Positions 14,963 to 23,539 of a DNA stretch of 64,000 bases are shown here, in pieces. This stretch comes from CALNYZ01 sp942490945 (GTDB lineage Bacteria; Pseudomonadota; Gammaproteobacteria; UBA6429; Thiohalophilaceae). The translations under genes were made by a program, and so were the position numbers. Each line of letters opens with the position of its first letter. Within the stretch, counting starts at the first letter, position 1. The stretch is taken from positions 1,240,001 to 1,304,000 of the forward strand of contig CALNYZ010000018.1 in the NCBI GenBank assembly GCA_942490945.1, read 5' to 3'. Under the pieces are notes generated by a model. It did no database searches. It was not told the origin of the DNA and saw only the letters and a program-made list of their open reading frames with translations.

Positions 14963-16807
14963 GTGAAAAACATCTCAAACTCTACAATTCGCATATTTCT
15001 GCACCGTCTCGTCGAGATGTGTTTTCCGTACAAGTCATGGATCGGCGAGCTCAAGGATCCACATATCCTTCGAGCGGATATCCTGGCAGGTTTAACTGTT
15101 GCCATGGTGCTCATCCCGCAGTCCATGGCCTACGCACAGCTTGCCGGCCTGCCTCCATATTTTGGACTCTACGCAGCCTTTTTGCCGCCGATCGTGGCCG
15201 CCTTGCTCGGCTCCTCGCGACAGTTGCAAACCGGCCCGGTCGCTGTGGTGTCATTATTAACGGCGGCGGCGCTGGCGCCGATTGCAAGTGCTAGTCCTGA
15301 GGGTTACATCGCCTATGCGATCATGCTGGCCCTGATGGTCGGTATCATTCAGATCGTGCTGGGTGTTTTTCGGCTGGGTGAATTAGTTGATTTTCTCTCA
15401 CATCCGGTCGTCATGGGCTTTACCAATGCAGCCGCGATCATTATTGCAACGTCACAGCTTGGAAAACTCTTTGGCGTCACTCCCATCAAAACGGACCATT
15501 ATCTTGAAGGAATATGGATGACGATGCTGGCCGCGGTGGATCACCCGCACTGGCCAACCCTTGTCATGAGCGTCGTTGCATTTCTCATTATCTACACCCT
15601 GAATCGCTGGTTCCCGCGCATACCGGGTGTGCTAATTGCTGTCGTACTGACAACGGTCGCCTCGATCATGCTTGGTTACAAGGAGATGGGTGGGGCCATC
15701 GTCGGGACTATCCCCGCAGGGCTGCCTGAGTTTTCCATTCCAACCATAGACTGGAATATTGCAATACAGTTAATCAGTACCGCATTAGTTATCTCGCTGG
15801 TCGGTTTTATGGAAGCAATCTCGATTGCGAAGGCGATGGCGTTAAAGACCAAACAACGCCTCGATGCAAACCAGGAGCTCTTCGGTCAGGGTATAGCGAA
15901 CGTGGTTTCATCATTATCGCAGGGTTACCCTGTCTCTGGCTCTTTCTCGCGTTCGGCTGTGAATATCAATAACGGTGCCATCACCGGGTTTTCATCCGTG
16001 ATCACTGGCATTATTGTCGGCGTCACCCTGTTATTTTTCACACCACTACTTTATAACCTGCCACAGGCAACCCTGGCCGCCGTGATCATCATGGCAGTCA
16101 TTAAACTGATCCACTTTAAGCCGCTACAACACGAATGGAATGTTCAGCCACATGATGCCATTGTTTCTGTGGTTACCTTTGTGCTGACGATATTGATGGC
16201 GCCACATCTTGACAAAGGTATGCTGATTGGCGTGATGCTTGCTTTAGGTCTGTATGTTTGGCGCAGCCGGCGTCCGCATATGGCGTTACTCTCCAGACAT
16301 CAGGATGACACCTTGCGTGATGCGGAAGCGCATATCTTGCCTACTTGTGAATATATCGCCGTACTGCGCTTTGATGGCCCTTTATACTTTGCCAATGCAG
16401 GTTATTTCGAAGATAAAGTGCTGCTACGCTTCGCTGCCTCGCCCGACATCAAGTATTTGATCATTGATGCCGAGGGTATCAACGAGATCGATGCTACTGG
16501 CGAAGAAATGCTGCATGAGTTGCTCATTCGTCTGAACAAGATGGGTATAGAGATGGTGTTTACGCGCGCCAAGGGCCCGATGGTAGATTTATTCAATCGT
16601 ATGCATTTAACTGAATTGCTTGGTGGCAAGGTTCATTTCCGTACTCGTACCAAGGCGCTGATATACTGCTGGCAGAATATTATCGACAATAACATCTGTG
16701 ATAAAAACTGCCCGTCAGAGTGTCCTTTAAATTATAACGAGAACCCGGTTCGTTTAAGCCGATCTGCATCCGAGATTAATGAAGATCTGGAGTCAGATCA
16801 AAAATAA
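14963..16807 (+). CDS. SulP-family inorganic anion transporter with STAS domain
   Basis: The 614-residue membrane protein has the SulP core (LAGLTVAMVLIPQSMAYA near residue 40, then GLYAAFLPPIVAALLGSSRQ and GPVAVVSLL) and about 10-12 helices. A C-terminal STAS domain follows (from about 460, with LRFDGPLYFANAGYFED). The tail has four cysteines in a short stretch (NICDKNCPSEC), which is unusual. Family members carry sulfate, bicarbonate or other anions with Na+ or H+. I take the GTG at 14963 as start; the ATG at 15017 is an alternative with a poor ribosome site. The gene is bracketed by two copies of a neighbouring gene's 5' end and was probably acquired. Confidence 0.9.
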   Translation: MKNISNSTIRIFLHRLVEMCFPYKSWIGELKDPHILRADILAGLTVAMVLIPQSMAYAQLAGLPPYFGLYAAFLPPIVAALLGSSRQLQTGPVAVVSLLTAAALAPIASASPEGYIAYAIMLALMVGIIQIVLGVFRLGELVDFLSHPVVMGFTNAAAIIIATSQLGKLFGVTPIKTDHYLEGIWMTMLAAVDHPHWPTLVMSVVAFLIIYTLNRWFPRIPGVLIAVVLTTVASIMLGYKEMGGAIVGTIPAGLPEFSIPTIDWNIAIQLISTALVISLVGFMEAISIAKAMALKTKQRLDANQELFGQGIANVVSSLSQGYPVSGSFSRSAVNINNGAITGFSSVITGIIVGVTLLFFTPLLYNLPQATLAAVIIMAVIKLIHFKPLQHEWNVQPHDAIVSVVTFVLTILMAPHLDKGMLIGVMLALGLYVWRSRRPHMALLSRHQDDTLRDAEAHILPTCEYIAVLRFDGPLYFANAGYFEDKVLLRFAASPDIKYLIIDAEGINEIDATGEEMLHELLIRLNKMGIEMVFTRAKGPMVDLFNRMHLTELLGGKVHFRTRTKALIYCWQNIIDNNICDKNCPSECPLNYNENPVRLSRSASEINEDLESDQK

Positions 16808-16899
16808 ACGAATTAGTCCAGGCGCTGCAATGGGGCATGGCTGTCGTTTCCTTTTTCATCTTGGCATTCCATATATATGGGTGCTAATGTAATACCCAC

Positions 16900-17904
16900 A
16901 TGGATTCTCTTACACAAATTGCATTAGGTGCGGCGGTGGGTGAAGCGGTCGCGGGGCGTCAGTTTGGCCGCCGCGCGCTGATATGGGGCGCGATTTGTGG
17001 CACGCTGCCGGACCTGGATGTGTTTGTACCGCTCGGTGATGCGGTGCGGGATTTTACGTATCATCGTGCTGCCAGTCATTCGTTACTCATGTTGGCGCTG
17101 GCCACACCGTTGGTGGCCTGGCTGATTATGAAATTGCATCCTGATACGGCCGCGCAACGTTGGCGTTGGGCGGCGCTGGTGTATCTGGCGTTTGCTACCC
17201 ATGTGTTACTCGACAGTTTTACCGTTTACGGCACACAAATATTCTGGCCAGTGGACACCACGCCGGTGGGGTGGTCGACGATTTTTATTATTGATCCACT
17301 TTATACCTTGCCGCTGTTAATCGGTGTGATTGCTGCCTATATTGCTGCGCGTCGCGGTGTGGCGTGGGGGCGTGTTACCAATACGGTTGGGCTGGTATTA
17401 AGTTCGGCGTACCTGATGTGGACGGTTGGCGTGAAGTGGCATGTCGAGCAGCTTGCCGAGCACACACTACACCAGCAAAACATGGCGCATACGGATGTGC
17501 TCACGGTGCCGACGCCGTTTAACAGTTTACTGTGGCGCATCTTGGTGGTGAACGGCACGCATTATTATGAAGGCTTTTATTCTATTTTTGATTCTGATCC
17601 CACTGTGCAGTTTGCAGCACACCCACGTACACTTGAATTGATTGCGCCGTTATCGGATAGCTGGCCGGTACAACGCCTGCAATGGTTCACGAAAAACTTT
17701 TATGCGGTGCAGGCTATTGGTAATAACATTGTGATGTCCGATTTGCGCATGGGCCTGGAACCGGATTATGTGTTTCGTTTTAAAGTCGGCGAGCTGGGTA
17801 ATCCGCATGCGTATCCTGCCCCTGTGGAACGTGTAGTCAGTCCGCGTAGTTTTGATGGTTTGCCAGCGCTGTGGGCGCGTATTTGGCGCCAGCCTTCGCA
17901 ATAA
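16900..17904 (+). CDS. Membrane-bound metal-dependent hydrolase (DUF457/YdjM type)
   Basis: This 334-residue protein has several membrane helices and the family's metal-site motifs in order: GTLPDLDVF near 44-52, YHRAASHSLL near 65, and HVLLDSFTVYGTQIFWP near 108. The C-terminal third is soluble and would face one side of the membrane. The family is thought to act on lipid or envelope phosphoesters, but the reaction is not established. Its 5' end is partly duplicated upstream, across the SulP gene. Confidence 0.85.
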   Translation: MDSLTQIALGAAVGEAVAGRQFGRRALIWGAICGTLPDLDVFVPLGDAVRDFTYHRAASHSLLMLALATPLVAWLIMKLHPDTAAQRWRWAALVYLAFATHVLLDSFTVYGTQIFWPVDTTPVGWSTIFIIDPLYTLPLLIGVIAAYIAARRGVAWGRVTNTVGLVLSSAYLMWTVGVKWHVEQLAEHTLHQQNMAHTDVLTVPTPFNSLLWRILVVNGTHYYEGFYSIFDSDPTVQFAAHPRTLELIAPLSDSWPVQRLQWFTKNFYAVQAIGNNIVMSDLRMGLEPDYVFRFKVGELGNPHAYPAPVERVVSPRSFDGLPALWARIWRQPSQ

Positions 17905-17991
17905 TGTTCGCCTCAGTCAACCAGAATCAGCCAGAATTGTATCGCCCGCCGGCGCGTGCTTTAATGCAAAAAATTTAGCAGAAGATGTTGA

Positions 17992-18945
17992 ATGAATTAT
18001 ATTGATGTATTTAATGGTGATGCCGATGGCATTTGTGGATTACACCAACTGCGATTAGCGCAGCCCGTTGCCAGCACGCTGGTGACCGGAGTGAAGCGTG
18101 ATATCAATTTGCTCAAGCAGGTTGACGCGGGCGCGGATGATTACATCACGGTGCTGGATATTTCACTGGATAAAAACCGCGACGGGCTGCTGCGCTTGCT
18201 CGATGCCGGTGCCGAGGTTATTTATTTTGATCACCATTTTGCCGGTGACATTCCCCAACACGCGCAACTCGAAGTGCATATCGATACCGATGCGAATATG
18301 TGTAGCAGTTTACTGGTTAACCAGTATCTTGAAGGTCAGTACTTGCCCTGGGCGGTGACTGCCGCGTTCGGCGATAACCTGTTTGGCGCGGCCGAGCAGG
18401 CGGCGCAGCCACTTCAGCTTGGTCATGAACAACTCGAGCAACTCAAGTTATTAGGTACCTGTATTAACTACAATGGTTACGGCGCGAGCCTGGATGATCT
18501 TATTTACACGCCCGATGCCTTGTACCAACTCATCAAACCCTATGCCGATCCGTTCGACTTTATTCACAATGAGCCGGGTTACCAAACCCTGTTAAGCGGC
18601 TACACGCAAGACATGGGCAATGCGGATGCCTTGCAGGCCACGCTTGCCGATGCGCACCATGCCTTGTTCATTTTGCCGGATGAAAAGTGGGCGCGCCGTG
18701 TCAGTGGCGTGTACGCCAACCAACTTGCGCAGCAACACCCGGAGCGCGCCCATGCCATGTTGACGCAAAGTACGAATGACGGTTTTGTGGTGAGTGTGCG
18801 CGCACCGCTGAACAACAAGACCGGCGCCGACGAACTTTGCCGCCAGTTCGAGACGGGCGGGGGACGCAAAGCGGCCGCCGGGATAAACCATCTGCCGCAA
18901 ACTGACTACAATAACTTCGTGAATGCCTTCAAACAGGCATTTTAG
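17992..18945 (+). CDS. DHH-family phosphoesterase
   Basis: The 317-residue cytosolic protein has the N-terminal DHH metal motifs: NGDADGICG (residues 8-16), VLDISLD near 55 and FDHHFAGD near 80. The C-terminal DHHA1-type motif GGGRKAAAGINHLP is near 290. Relatives cleave short nucleic acids or cyclic dinucleotides, and this shorter form is not assigned. It begins 87 bases after the membrane hydrolase gene and may share its transcript. Confidence 0.82.
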   Translation: MNYIDVFNGDADGICGLHQLRLAQPVASTLVTGVKRDINLLKQVDAGADDYITVLDISLDKNRDGLLRLLDAGAEVIYFDHHFAGDIPQHAQLEVHIDTDANMCSSLLVNQYLEGQYLPWAVTAAFGDNLFGAAEQAAQPLQLGHEQLEQLKLLGTCINYNGYGASLDDLIYTPDALYQLIKPYADPFDFIHNEPGYQTLLSGYTQDMGNADALQATLADAHHALFILPDEKWARRVSGVYANQLAQQHPERAHAMLTQSTNDGFVVSVRAPLNNKTGADELCRQFETGGGRKAAAGINHLPQTDYNNFVNAFKQAF

Positions 18946-18952
18946 ATATTAT

Positions 18953-19116
18953 AATAGCCATAAAAAAGACTGTAAACGTAATATAAAGCCAATAACAGCC
19001 ATAATAACAGCTGTTATATGGTTTGTGCTTGTTGTCTCGGATAAATCATCTATAATAGTTCAAAAATAGCCTTTTAATGCAAGTAATGGCTATTATTAGA
19101 CTAATATAGGGCTATT
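18953..19116. promoter_or_regulatory. Probable HipB operator cluster
   Basis: Four copies of the half-site AATAGCC/GGCTATT occur here: AATAGCC at 18953-18959 and 19065-19071, and GGCTATT at 19088-19094 and 19110-19116. The 19065/19088 pair is an inverted repeat. The last copy touches the hipB start codon. A perfect 14-bp palindrome, ATAACAGCTGTTAT, lies at 19004-19017. Repression of its own operon by the antitoxin is normal for HipB, but the site sequence is inferred from repetition only. Confidence 0.6.
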
Positions 19117-19467
19117 ATGGATTTTTATTCGTTATCCGATACCGCAATTGAAACCGAGCTGGGCGAGCGTTTTCGCGCCTTACGCTTGCGTAAAAACATT
19201 ACCCAACAGGCGTTGGCGGACGCGACCACCTTATCACTGAATACTATCAAGGCGCTGGAAGCCGGGCGCGGCAAGCTGGCCAGCGTGATTGCGGTGTTAC
19301 GCGAACTCGATGCGCTGGATCAGCTCGAGCAGTTTATTCCCGATACGCCGGTGAGCCCGCTGCAGCTGGCCAAAATGCAGGGCAAACCACGCGAACGGGC
19401 CACTGGAGAACGACTTAAAGCCGAGCGACTGAAATCCGAGCCAACGGATGAAGCAAGCGAATGGTAA
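19117..19467 (+). CDS. hipB: HipB-like antitoxin (XRE family)
   Basis: The 116-residue protein has an XRE helix-turn-helix near residues 18-55 (FRALRLRKNITQQALADATTL...NTIKALEAGRG). The charged C-terminal tail is probably flexible and could bind the toxin. The gene overlaps the HipA gene by 7 bases, the typical toxin-antitoxin arrangement with the antitoxin first. It should repress the operon through the repeats upstream. Confidence 0.88.
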   Translation: MDFYSLSDTAIETELGERFRALRLRKNITQQALADATTLSLNTIKALEAGRGKLASVIAVLRELDALDQLEQFIPDTPVSPLQLAKMQGKPRERATGERLKAERLKSEPTDEASEW

Positions 19468-20777
19468 AAAAACACGACACGGCAGTAGTGACATTGTGGG
19501 GTCAGCGCGTGGGTGCGGTGGCATGGCTGGATGATCGCGGCTATGGCGTGTTTGAATACGAGCCGGCGTTTTTAAAAACCGGGCTGGATATTGCGCCCAT
19601 CCACATGTCCCTGGCCGCGGCACGGCAGGGGGATGGTTTGTTCTCGTTTCCTGTGCTCAATAAAGATACCTTTCTCGGTTTGCCCGGCATGCTGGCCGAT
19701 GCGCTGCCGGACAAGTTTGGCAACAGCATCATCGACAGTTGGCTGACACGACAAGGCCGCACAGCGGCGAGCTTCAGCCCGGTCGAGCGTTTGTGTTACA
19801 CCGGTAAACGGGCCATGGGTGCGCTGGAATTTGCACCGGCGATTATCGATAAATACGACACCGCCGCGCCCGTGGAAGTTGCTGACCTGGTCGAGCTGGC
19901 ACAAACCATCATGCAGGAGCGCACGGCGCTCGACGTGAAACTGGACGATGCGTCTGAAAAAAACAATGCTGATGCCATTCTCGATATTTTGCGTGTCGGC
20001 ACTTCCGCAGGGGGTGCACGACCCAAGGCCGTCGTCGCCATGGATGACAAGGGCAATGTGGTCTCGGGACAAACCGAGGCACCCGCCGGTTACGACTACT
20101 GGATTTTAAAATTTGATGGCGTGTCCGATTTGGAACTGGGCGAACCGAAAGGCTATGGCCGCATTGAGTATGCCTACTACTTAATGGCCAGAGCGGCCGG
20201 CATTAACATGACCGAATGTCGTTTGTTACAGGAACATGGCCGTGCCCACTTTATGACAAAACGGTTTGATCGCGTCGACGGTAAAAAAATTCACATGCAA
20301 TCCTTATGCGGCATCGCGCATTATGATTTTAATCAGGCGGGTGCCTACAGTTATGAACAGGCCTTTATGGTGATGCGCAGCTTACGTCTGAGTAAGGCCG
20401 ATGCGGTAGAACAATACCGACGCATGTTATTTAACATCATGGCGCGTGACCTGGATGACCATACCAAGAACATCGCTTTTTTAATGACGCCGGATGGCGA
20501 GTGGCATTTATCGCCGGCGTACGATGTGATCTATGCGCACAACCCGGCAGGCAAGTGGACCAACCAGCATCAGATGAGTGTAAATGGCAAGCGTGATGAC
20601 ATCAGGCAGGAAGATATTCTGGCCGTGGCAGAATCCATCAGCCTGAACAAAGCCGATCAGATTATTCAGCAAGTCGCCGACGCAATCAATCGCTGGCCGG
20701 AGTTTGCTGCAGAAGCGGGTATCAAGTCAGAGGTGACAAAAGAAATCGGCAAGTATCACCGAATCATGCTGCGCTAG
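19461..20777 (+). CDS. hipA: HipA-family serine/threonine kinase toxin
   Basis: The 438-residue protein has the HipA N-terminal domain, then the kinase parts: GTSAGGARPKAVVA near 181, MTKRFDR near 271, catalytic ARDLDDHTKNI near 330 and the metal-binding SPAYDVI near 352. E. coli HipA phosphorylates glutamyl-tRNA synthetase and causes dormancy and persistence. The target here is unknown. No motif appears to be missing, so the toxin is likely active and kept in check by the HipB-like protein. Confidence 0.9.
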   Translation: MVKKHDTAVVTLWGQRVGAVAWLDDRGYGVFEYEPAFLKTGLDIAPIHMSLAAARQGDGLFSFPVLNKDTFLGLPGMLADALPDKFGNSIIDSWLTRQGRTAASFSPVERLCYTGKRAMGALEFAPAIIDKYDTAAPVEVADLVELAQTIMQERTALDVKLDDASEKNNADAILDILRVGTSAGGARPKAVVAMDDKGNVVSGQTEAPAGYDYWILKFDGVSDLELGEPKGYGRIEYAYYLMARAAGINMTECRLLQEHGRAHFMTKRFDRVDGKKIHMQSLCGIAHYDFNQAGAYSYEQAFMVMRSLRLSKADAVEQYRRMLFNIMARDLDDHTKNIAFLMTPDGEWHLSPAYDVIYAHNPAGKWTNQHQMSVNGKRDDIRQEDILAVAESISLNKADQIIQQVADAINRWPEFAAEAGIKSEVTKEIGKYHRIMLR

Positions 20778-20802
20778 ATAAAACAGGGAAAGCAGCTTGT
20801 TA

Positions 20803-20835
20803 GCCTGATGTGTTGAGAAAATTTTAGTATCAGGC
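20803..20835. terminator. Possible shared terminator between convergent hipA and glutaredoxin genes
   Basis: GCCTGAT (20803-20809) and ATCAGGC (20829-20835) are inverted around an AT-rich loop, with further imperfect pairing outside. The right arm overlaps the end of the glutaredoxin gene. The loop contains the only T tract, so the call is weak. Confidence 0.3.
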
Positions 20836-21216
20836 AACCAGCTTGCGTAAGTACTCAATCACGTCTTTAGATTCATATAACCAGTGAACATTGCCGTCTT
20901 CATTACGAACCTGCAGACAAGGGACTTTTATTTTGCCGCCACCCTTGAGCAGTAATTCGCGATTCAATTGATCATGTTGCGCATCGCGTAATTCGATATT
21001 AAGTGACTGGCGTTTTATTTCGCGTCGAACCTTGATGCAAAACGGACAGGTTTTAAATTGATAGAGTGTCAGGTTTTGGGTGTTCTGGTCGATTTCGAAT
21101 TGCGATTCAGCAGGACGCTGTACGCCTTTGGGTGTGGTGATTTTGTCGATAAATAACATTATCGGGCCGATTACGCGACGCACGGTGCGGAAAAACATTC
21201 GAATGAACCATTTCAT
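20830..21216 (-). CDS. Glutaredoxin-like protein with N-terminal hydrophobic segment
   Basis: This 128-residue protein has a glutaredoxin domain from about residue 48 with the dithiol motif C57-P-F-C60, then IKVPCLQV (cis-Pro strand) and WLYESKDVIEYL. The first 45 residues are basic and hydrophobic (IRMFFRTVRRVIGPIMLFID), suggesting attachment to the inner membrane. It would reduce disulfides or glutathionylated proteins. It stands alone between hipA and the sugar dehydrogenase gene. Confidence 0.85.
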   Translation of the reverse strand: MKWFIRMFFRTVRRVIGPIMLFIDKITTPKGVQRPAESQFEIDQNTQNLTLYQFKTCPFCIKVRREIKRQSLNIELRDAQHDQLNRELLLKGGGKIKVPCLQVRNEDGNVHWLYESKDVIEYLRKLVA

Positions 21217-21349
21217 AAAACAATTGCCTGTGTAGTATGTTGAACATCATTATTGTTTCATTATCTCGACAATAATCGCGCTATTATACAGTACATACAG
21301 GCAATTTGTAGAGAGTGTTGGTCAGTGAATATTAACTTAAGGTATTGAT

Positions 21350-22510
21350 ATGTTAAGAAAAATAATATTGACTTGTGTGATGAGCCTGATCCTGCAGAGT
21401 GCGATGGCAAAACCAGTAACCGTGGTGAAAAGCCAGCAAGCTGATTTTGTCGTTGAACAGGTCGCAAATAGTCTCGGTGTACCCTGGGGCCTGGCCTTTA
21501 TTTCCGCTACTGAAATGCTGATCACAGAGCGGGAAGGTAAATTGCGATTGCTGAATCTTGAGAGTGGAAAAATCAAAAACATAGCGGGCTTACCCGCGGT
21601 AAAAGTGATTGGCCAGGGTGGCCTGATGGATGTGGCGGTTCCGCCGGATTATGACAAAAACACCCGTGGGCGAGACTGGGTATATTTTACCTACGTCAAA
21701 GATGTCGACGATCAAGGTGTCACCGTTCTAGCGCGTGCGCAGCTATCAGGCTTACAACTAAAAAACTGGACAGACTTGCTGGTGACCAATTCTGCTACCG
21801 ATACTGGCTATCATTTTGGCAGTCGCATTGCCTTTGACGAGATTGCCGGTGAAAAAGGGCATGTCTTCTTCGGCGTCGGGGATCGCGGTGAACGTGAGAA
21901 TGGCCAGGATTTGACTAATCATGCCTCAACCGTGATGCGCTTGTACCGTAATGGCCAGGTGCCGCCAAATAACCCGTATATAAAGGATAACCCATATATA
22001 AAGAATAAGGCTGGTCTGCCTGAAGTCTGGAGTTATGGCCATCGCAATCCGCAGGGCATGGCGTTTGACTACAAAACTAAGCGATTGTGGGAGATTGAGC
22101 ATGGCCCGCGTGGTGGCGATGAGATTAATCTGGTTCTGCCCGGACGAAATTACGGTTGGCCGGTGATTTCCTATGGCAAGGAATACTGGGGGCCGGTTGC
22201 CGTGGGCGAAGGCACGCATAAAGAAGGCATGGAACAGCCAGTCAAACAATACACACCTTCGATTGCACCGGGTAGTCTGCTGCTTTACTCAGGCAAGGCA
22301 TTTCCCGCCTGGCAGGGTAATCTGTTTGCGGGTGCGCTGAAACTACGTCACATCAACCGGGTTGTACTGGATAAAGATGCAAATGCCGTAGCCGAAGAGC
22401 GTTTGCTGGAATCGCTGGATGAGCGCATTCGCGTGCTTGTACAAAGTCCACAAGGCTGGCTGTATTTTTCGACCGACAGCGGCAAAATATTTAGAATCAA
22501 ACCAGAGTAG
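21350..22510 (+). CDS. PQQ-type sugar dehydrogenase (glucose/sorbosone dehydrogenase family), exported
   Basis: The 386-residue protein has a signal peptide (MLRKIILTCVMSLILQSAMA) and a six-bladed propeller of the Asd/YliI type: GVPWGLAF near 44, LMDVAVPP, GSRIAFDE, and YGHRNPQGMAFD near 231. A short tandem repeat in the sequence gives NPYIKDNPYIKNK at about 204-216. Family members oxidise aldose sugars in the periplasm with PQQ. No PQQ synthesis gene is seen nearby. Confidence 0.87.
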   Translation: MLRKIILTCVMSLILQSAMAKPVTVVKSQQADFVVEQVANSLGVPWGLAFISATEMLITEREGKLRLLNLESGKIKNIAGLPAVKVIGQGGLMDVAVPPDYDKNTRGRDWVYFTYVKDVDDQGVTVLARAQLSGLQLKNWTDLLVTNSATDTGYHFGSRIAFDEIAGEKGHVFFGVGDRGERENGQDLTNHASTVMRLYRNGQVPPNNPYIKDNPYIKNKAGLPEVWSYGHRNPQGMAFDYKTKRLWEIEHGPRGGDEINLVLPGRNYGWPVISYGKEYWGPVAVGEGTHKEGMEQPVKQYTPSIAPGSLLLYSGKAFPAWQGNLFAGALKLRHINRVVLDKDANAVAEERLLESLDERIRVLVQSPQGWLYFSTDSGKIFRIKPE

Positions 22511-22672
22511 CACGCGTTATTTACACCTGCTGTGATGTGTGCTGGTTGTGCAATAAGTTCATTCTGTCTTTAATATCACCCGAAATTAATTTGCAAGAAA
22601 TCAACGCTTACAGCTTATAAGTTTAACCTTAACTCGTTAAAATAGCTGAAATTAACGATAAGGGTGAGAGTG

Positions 22673-23377
22673 ATGTCGCAGGTTTCAACGAGTATTTTGT
22701 TGCGGAAAATCCACCGCTGGATTTTTATTTATCTGGGTGTGTTTATGTTTATCTGGGTAGTGACGGGTGTGATGCTCTCCGTGCCTGCCAAGTGGATAGA
22801 AGTGCGACTCCCGGAACAATCCGCACAAACTGACTTGAACAGTCTGAAAGTTTCACCCGCGGACATTATTGGTAAGCTCGGTGAGGCAGCGAAAGGTAAA
22901 AATATCGATGCCATAGAATTAAAAAAAATTCAGGGCAGGATGCACTACTCGGTCAAACTGGATGGCAAAAAATACGCGTTTGATGCGGTGACCGGGGAAG
23001 AGTTCAGCTTCACGCCGGAAATGGCCGAATCAATTATACGCAAAGGATTCAAGATTGATGCTGCCCTTGAGGAGAATAAAGTCATACGTGAGCATAGTCT
23101 GGGCTACTCATGGGGACCCTTGCCGGTATCGTATTTGCGTTTCAAGGGTGATTTTGGTGAATATTACGTCAAGCATGAAAATGCGAACGTGCATCGCATT
23201 ACGGTACTCTCCAAATTCCGGGTGATTGCCGGTCAGTTTCACAGCTTTCAACCTATTCGTCATCTCACCGGCAGTGGCACACTCCAGCACATCATTTTGA
23301 TACTGACCGGTTTCATCTCGATTTTGGGTGTGCTGGCCGGTTTATACCTGGTCTTACCGAAACGCTGGCGAAGGTAA
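22673..23377 (+). CDS. PepSY-associated membrane protein
   Basis: This protein of about 234 residues has an N-terminal helix (IFIYLGVFMFIWVVTGVML) and a C-terminal helix (IILILTGFISILGVLAGLYLVL), with a PepSY-like periplasmic domain between them. It resembles a short form of the PepSY-TM reductase family, with His residues (IHRW, QFHSFQPIRHL) that could hold haem. AGGGTGAGAG before the ATG at 22673 decides the start over a GTG three codons earlier. The function is unknown, and it is separated from its neighbours by about 160 bases on each side. Confidence 0.72.
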   Translation: MSQVSTSILLRKIHRWIFIYLGVFMFIWVVTGVMLSVPAKWIEVRLPEQSAQTDLNSLKVSPADIIGKLGEAAKGKNIDAIELKKIQGRMHYSVKLDGKKYAFDAVTGEEFSFTPEMAESIIRKGFKIDAALEENKVIREHSLGYSWGPLPVSYLRFKGDFGEYYVKHENANVHRITVLSKFRVIAGQFHSFQPIRHLTGSGTLQHIILILTGFISILGVLAGLYLVLPKRWRR

Positions 23378-23539
23378 TCAAGCCTGTATCTCCAATCGAT
23401 AGTATCACCATGATTTCTAAATAGATTTCAAGGTATAGTTAGTTTATGCTGCCTGTTTTATTAATCGTCAGACCGATGAGCAAAATGTCGTCTGATTGCG
23501 AATAGTCGGGGCGAAAGCCCACTAATAATGGAATGAATA

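Noticed and set aside
19572..20072. Leftward 166-codon frame inside hipA
   Set aside because: It is antisense to the well-supported kinase gene, has no family features and is a by-product of hipA codon usage.
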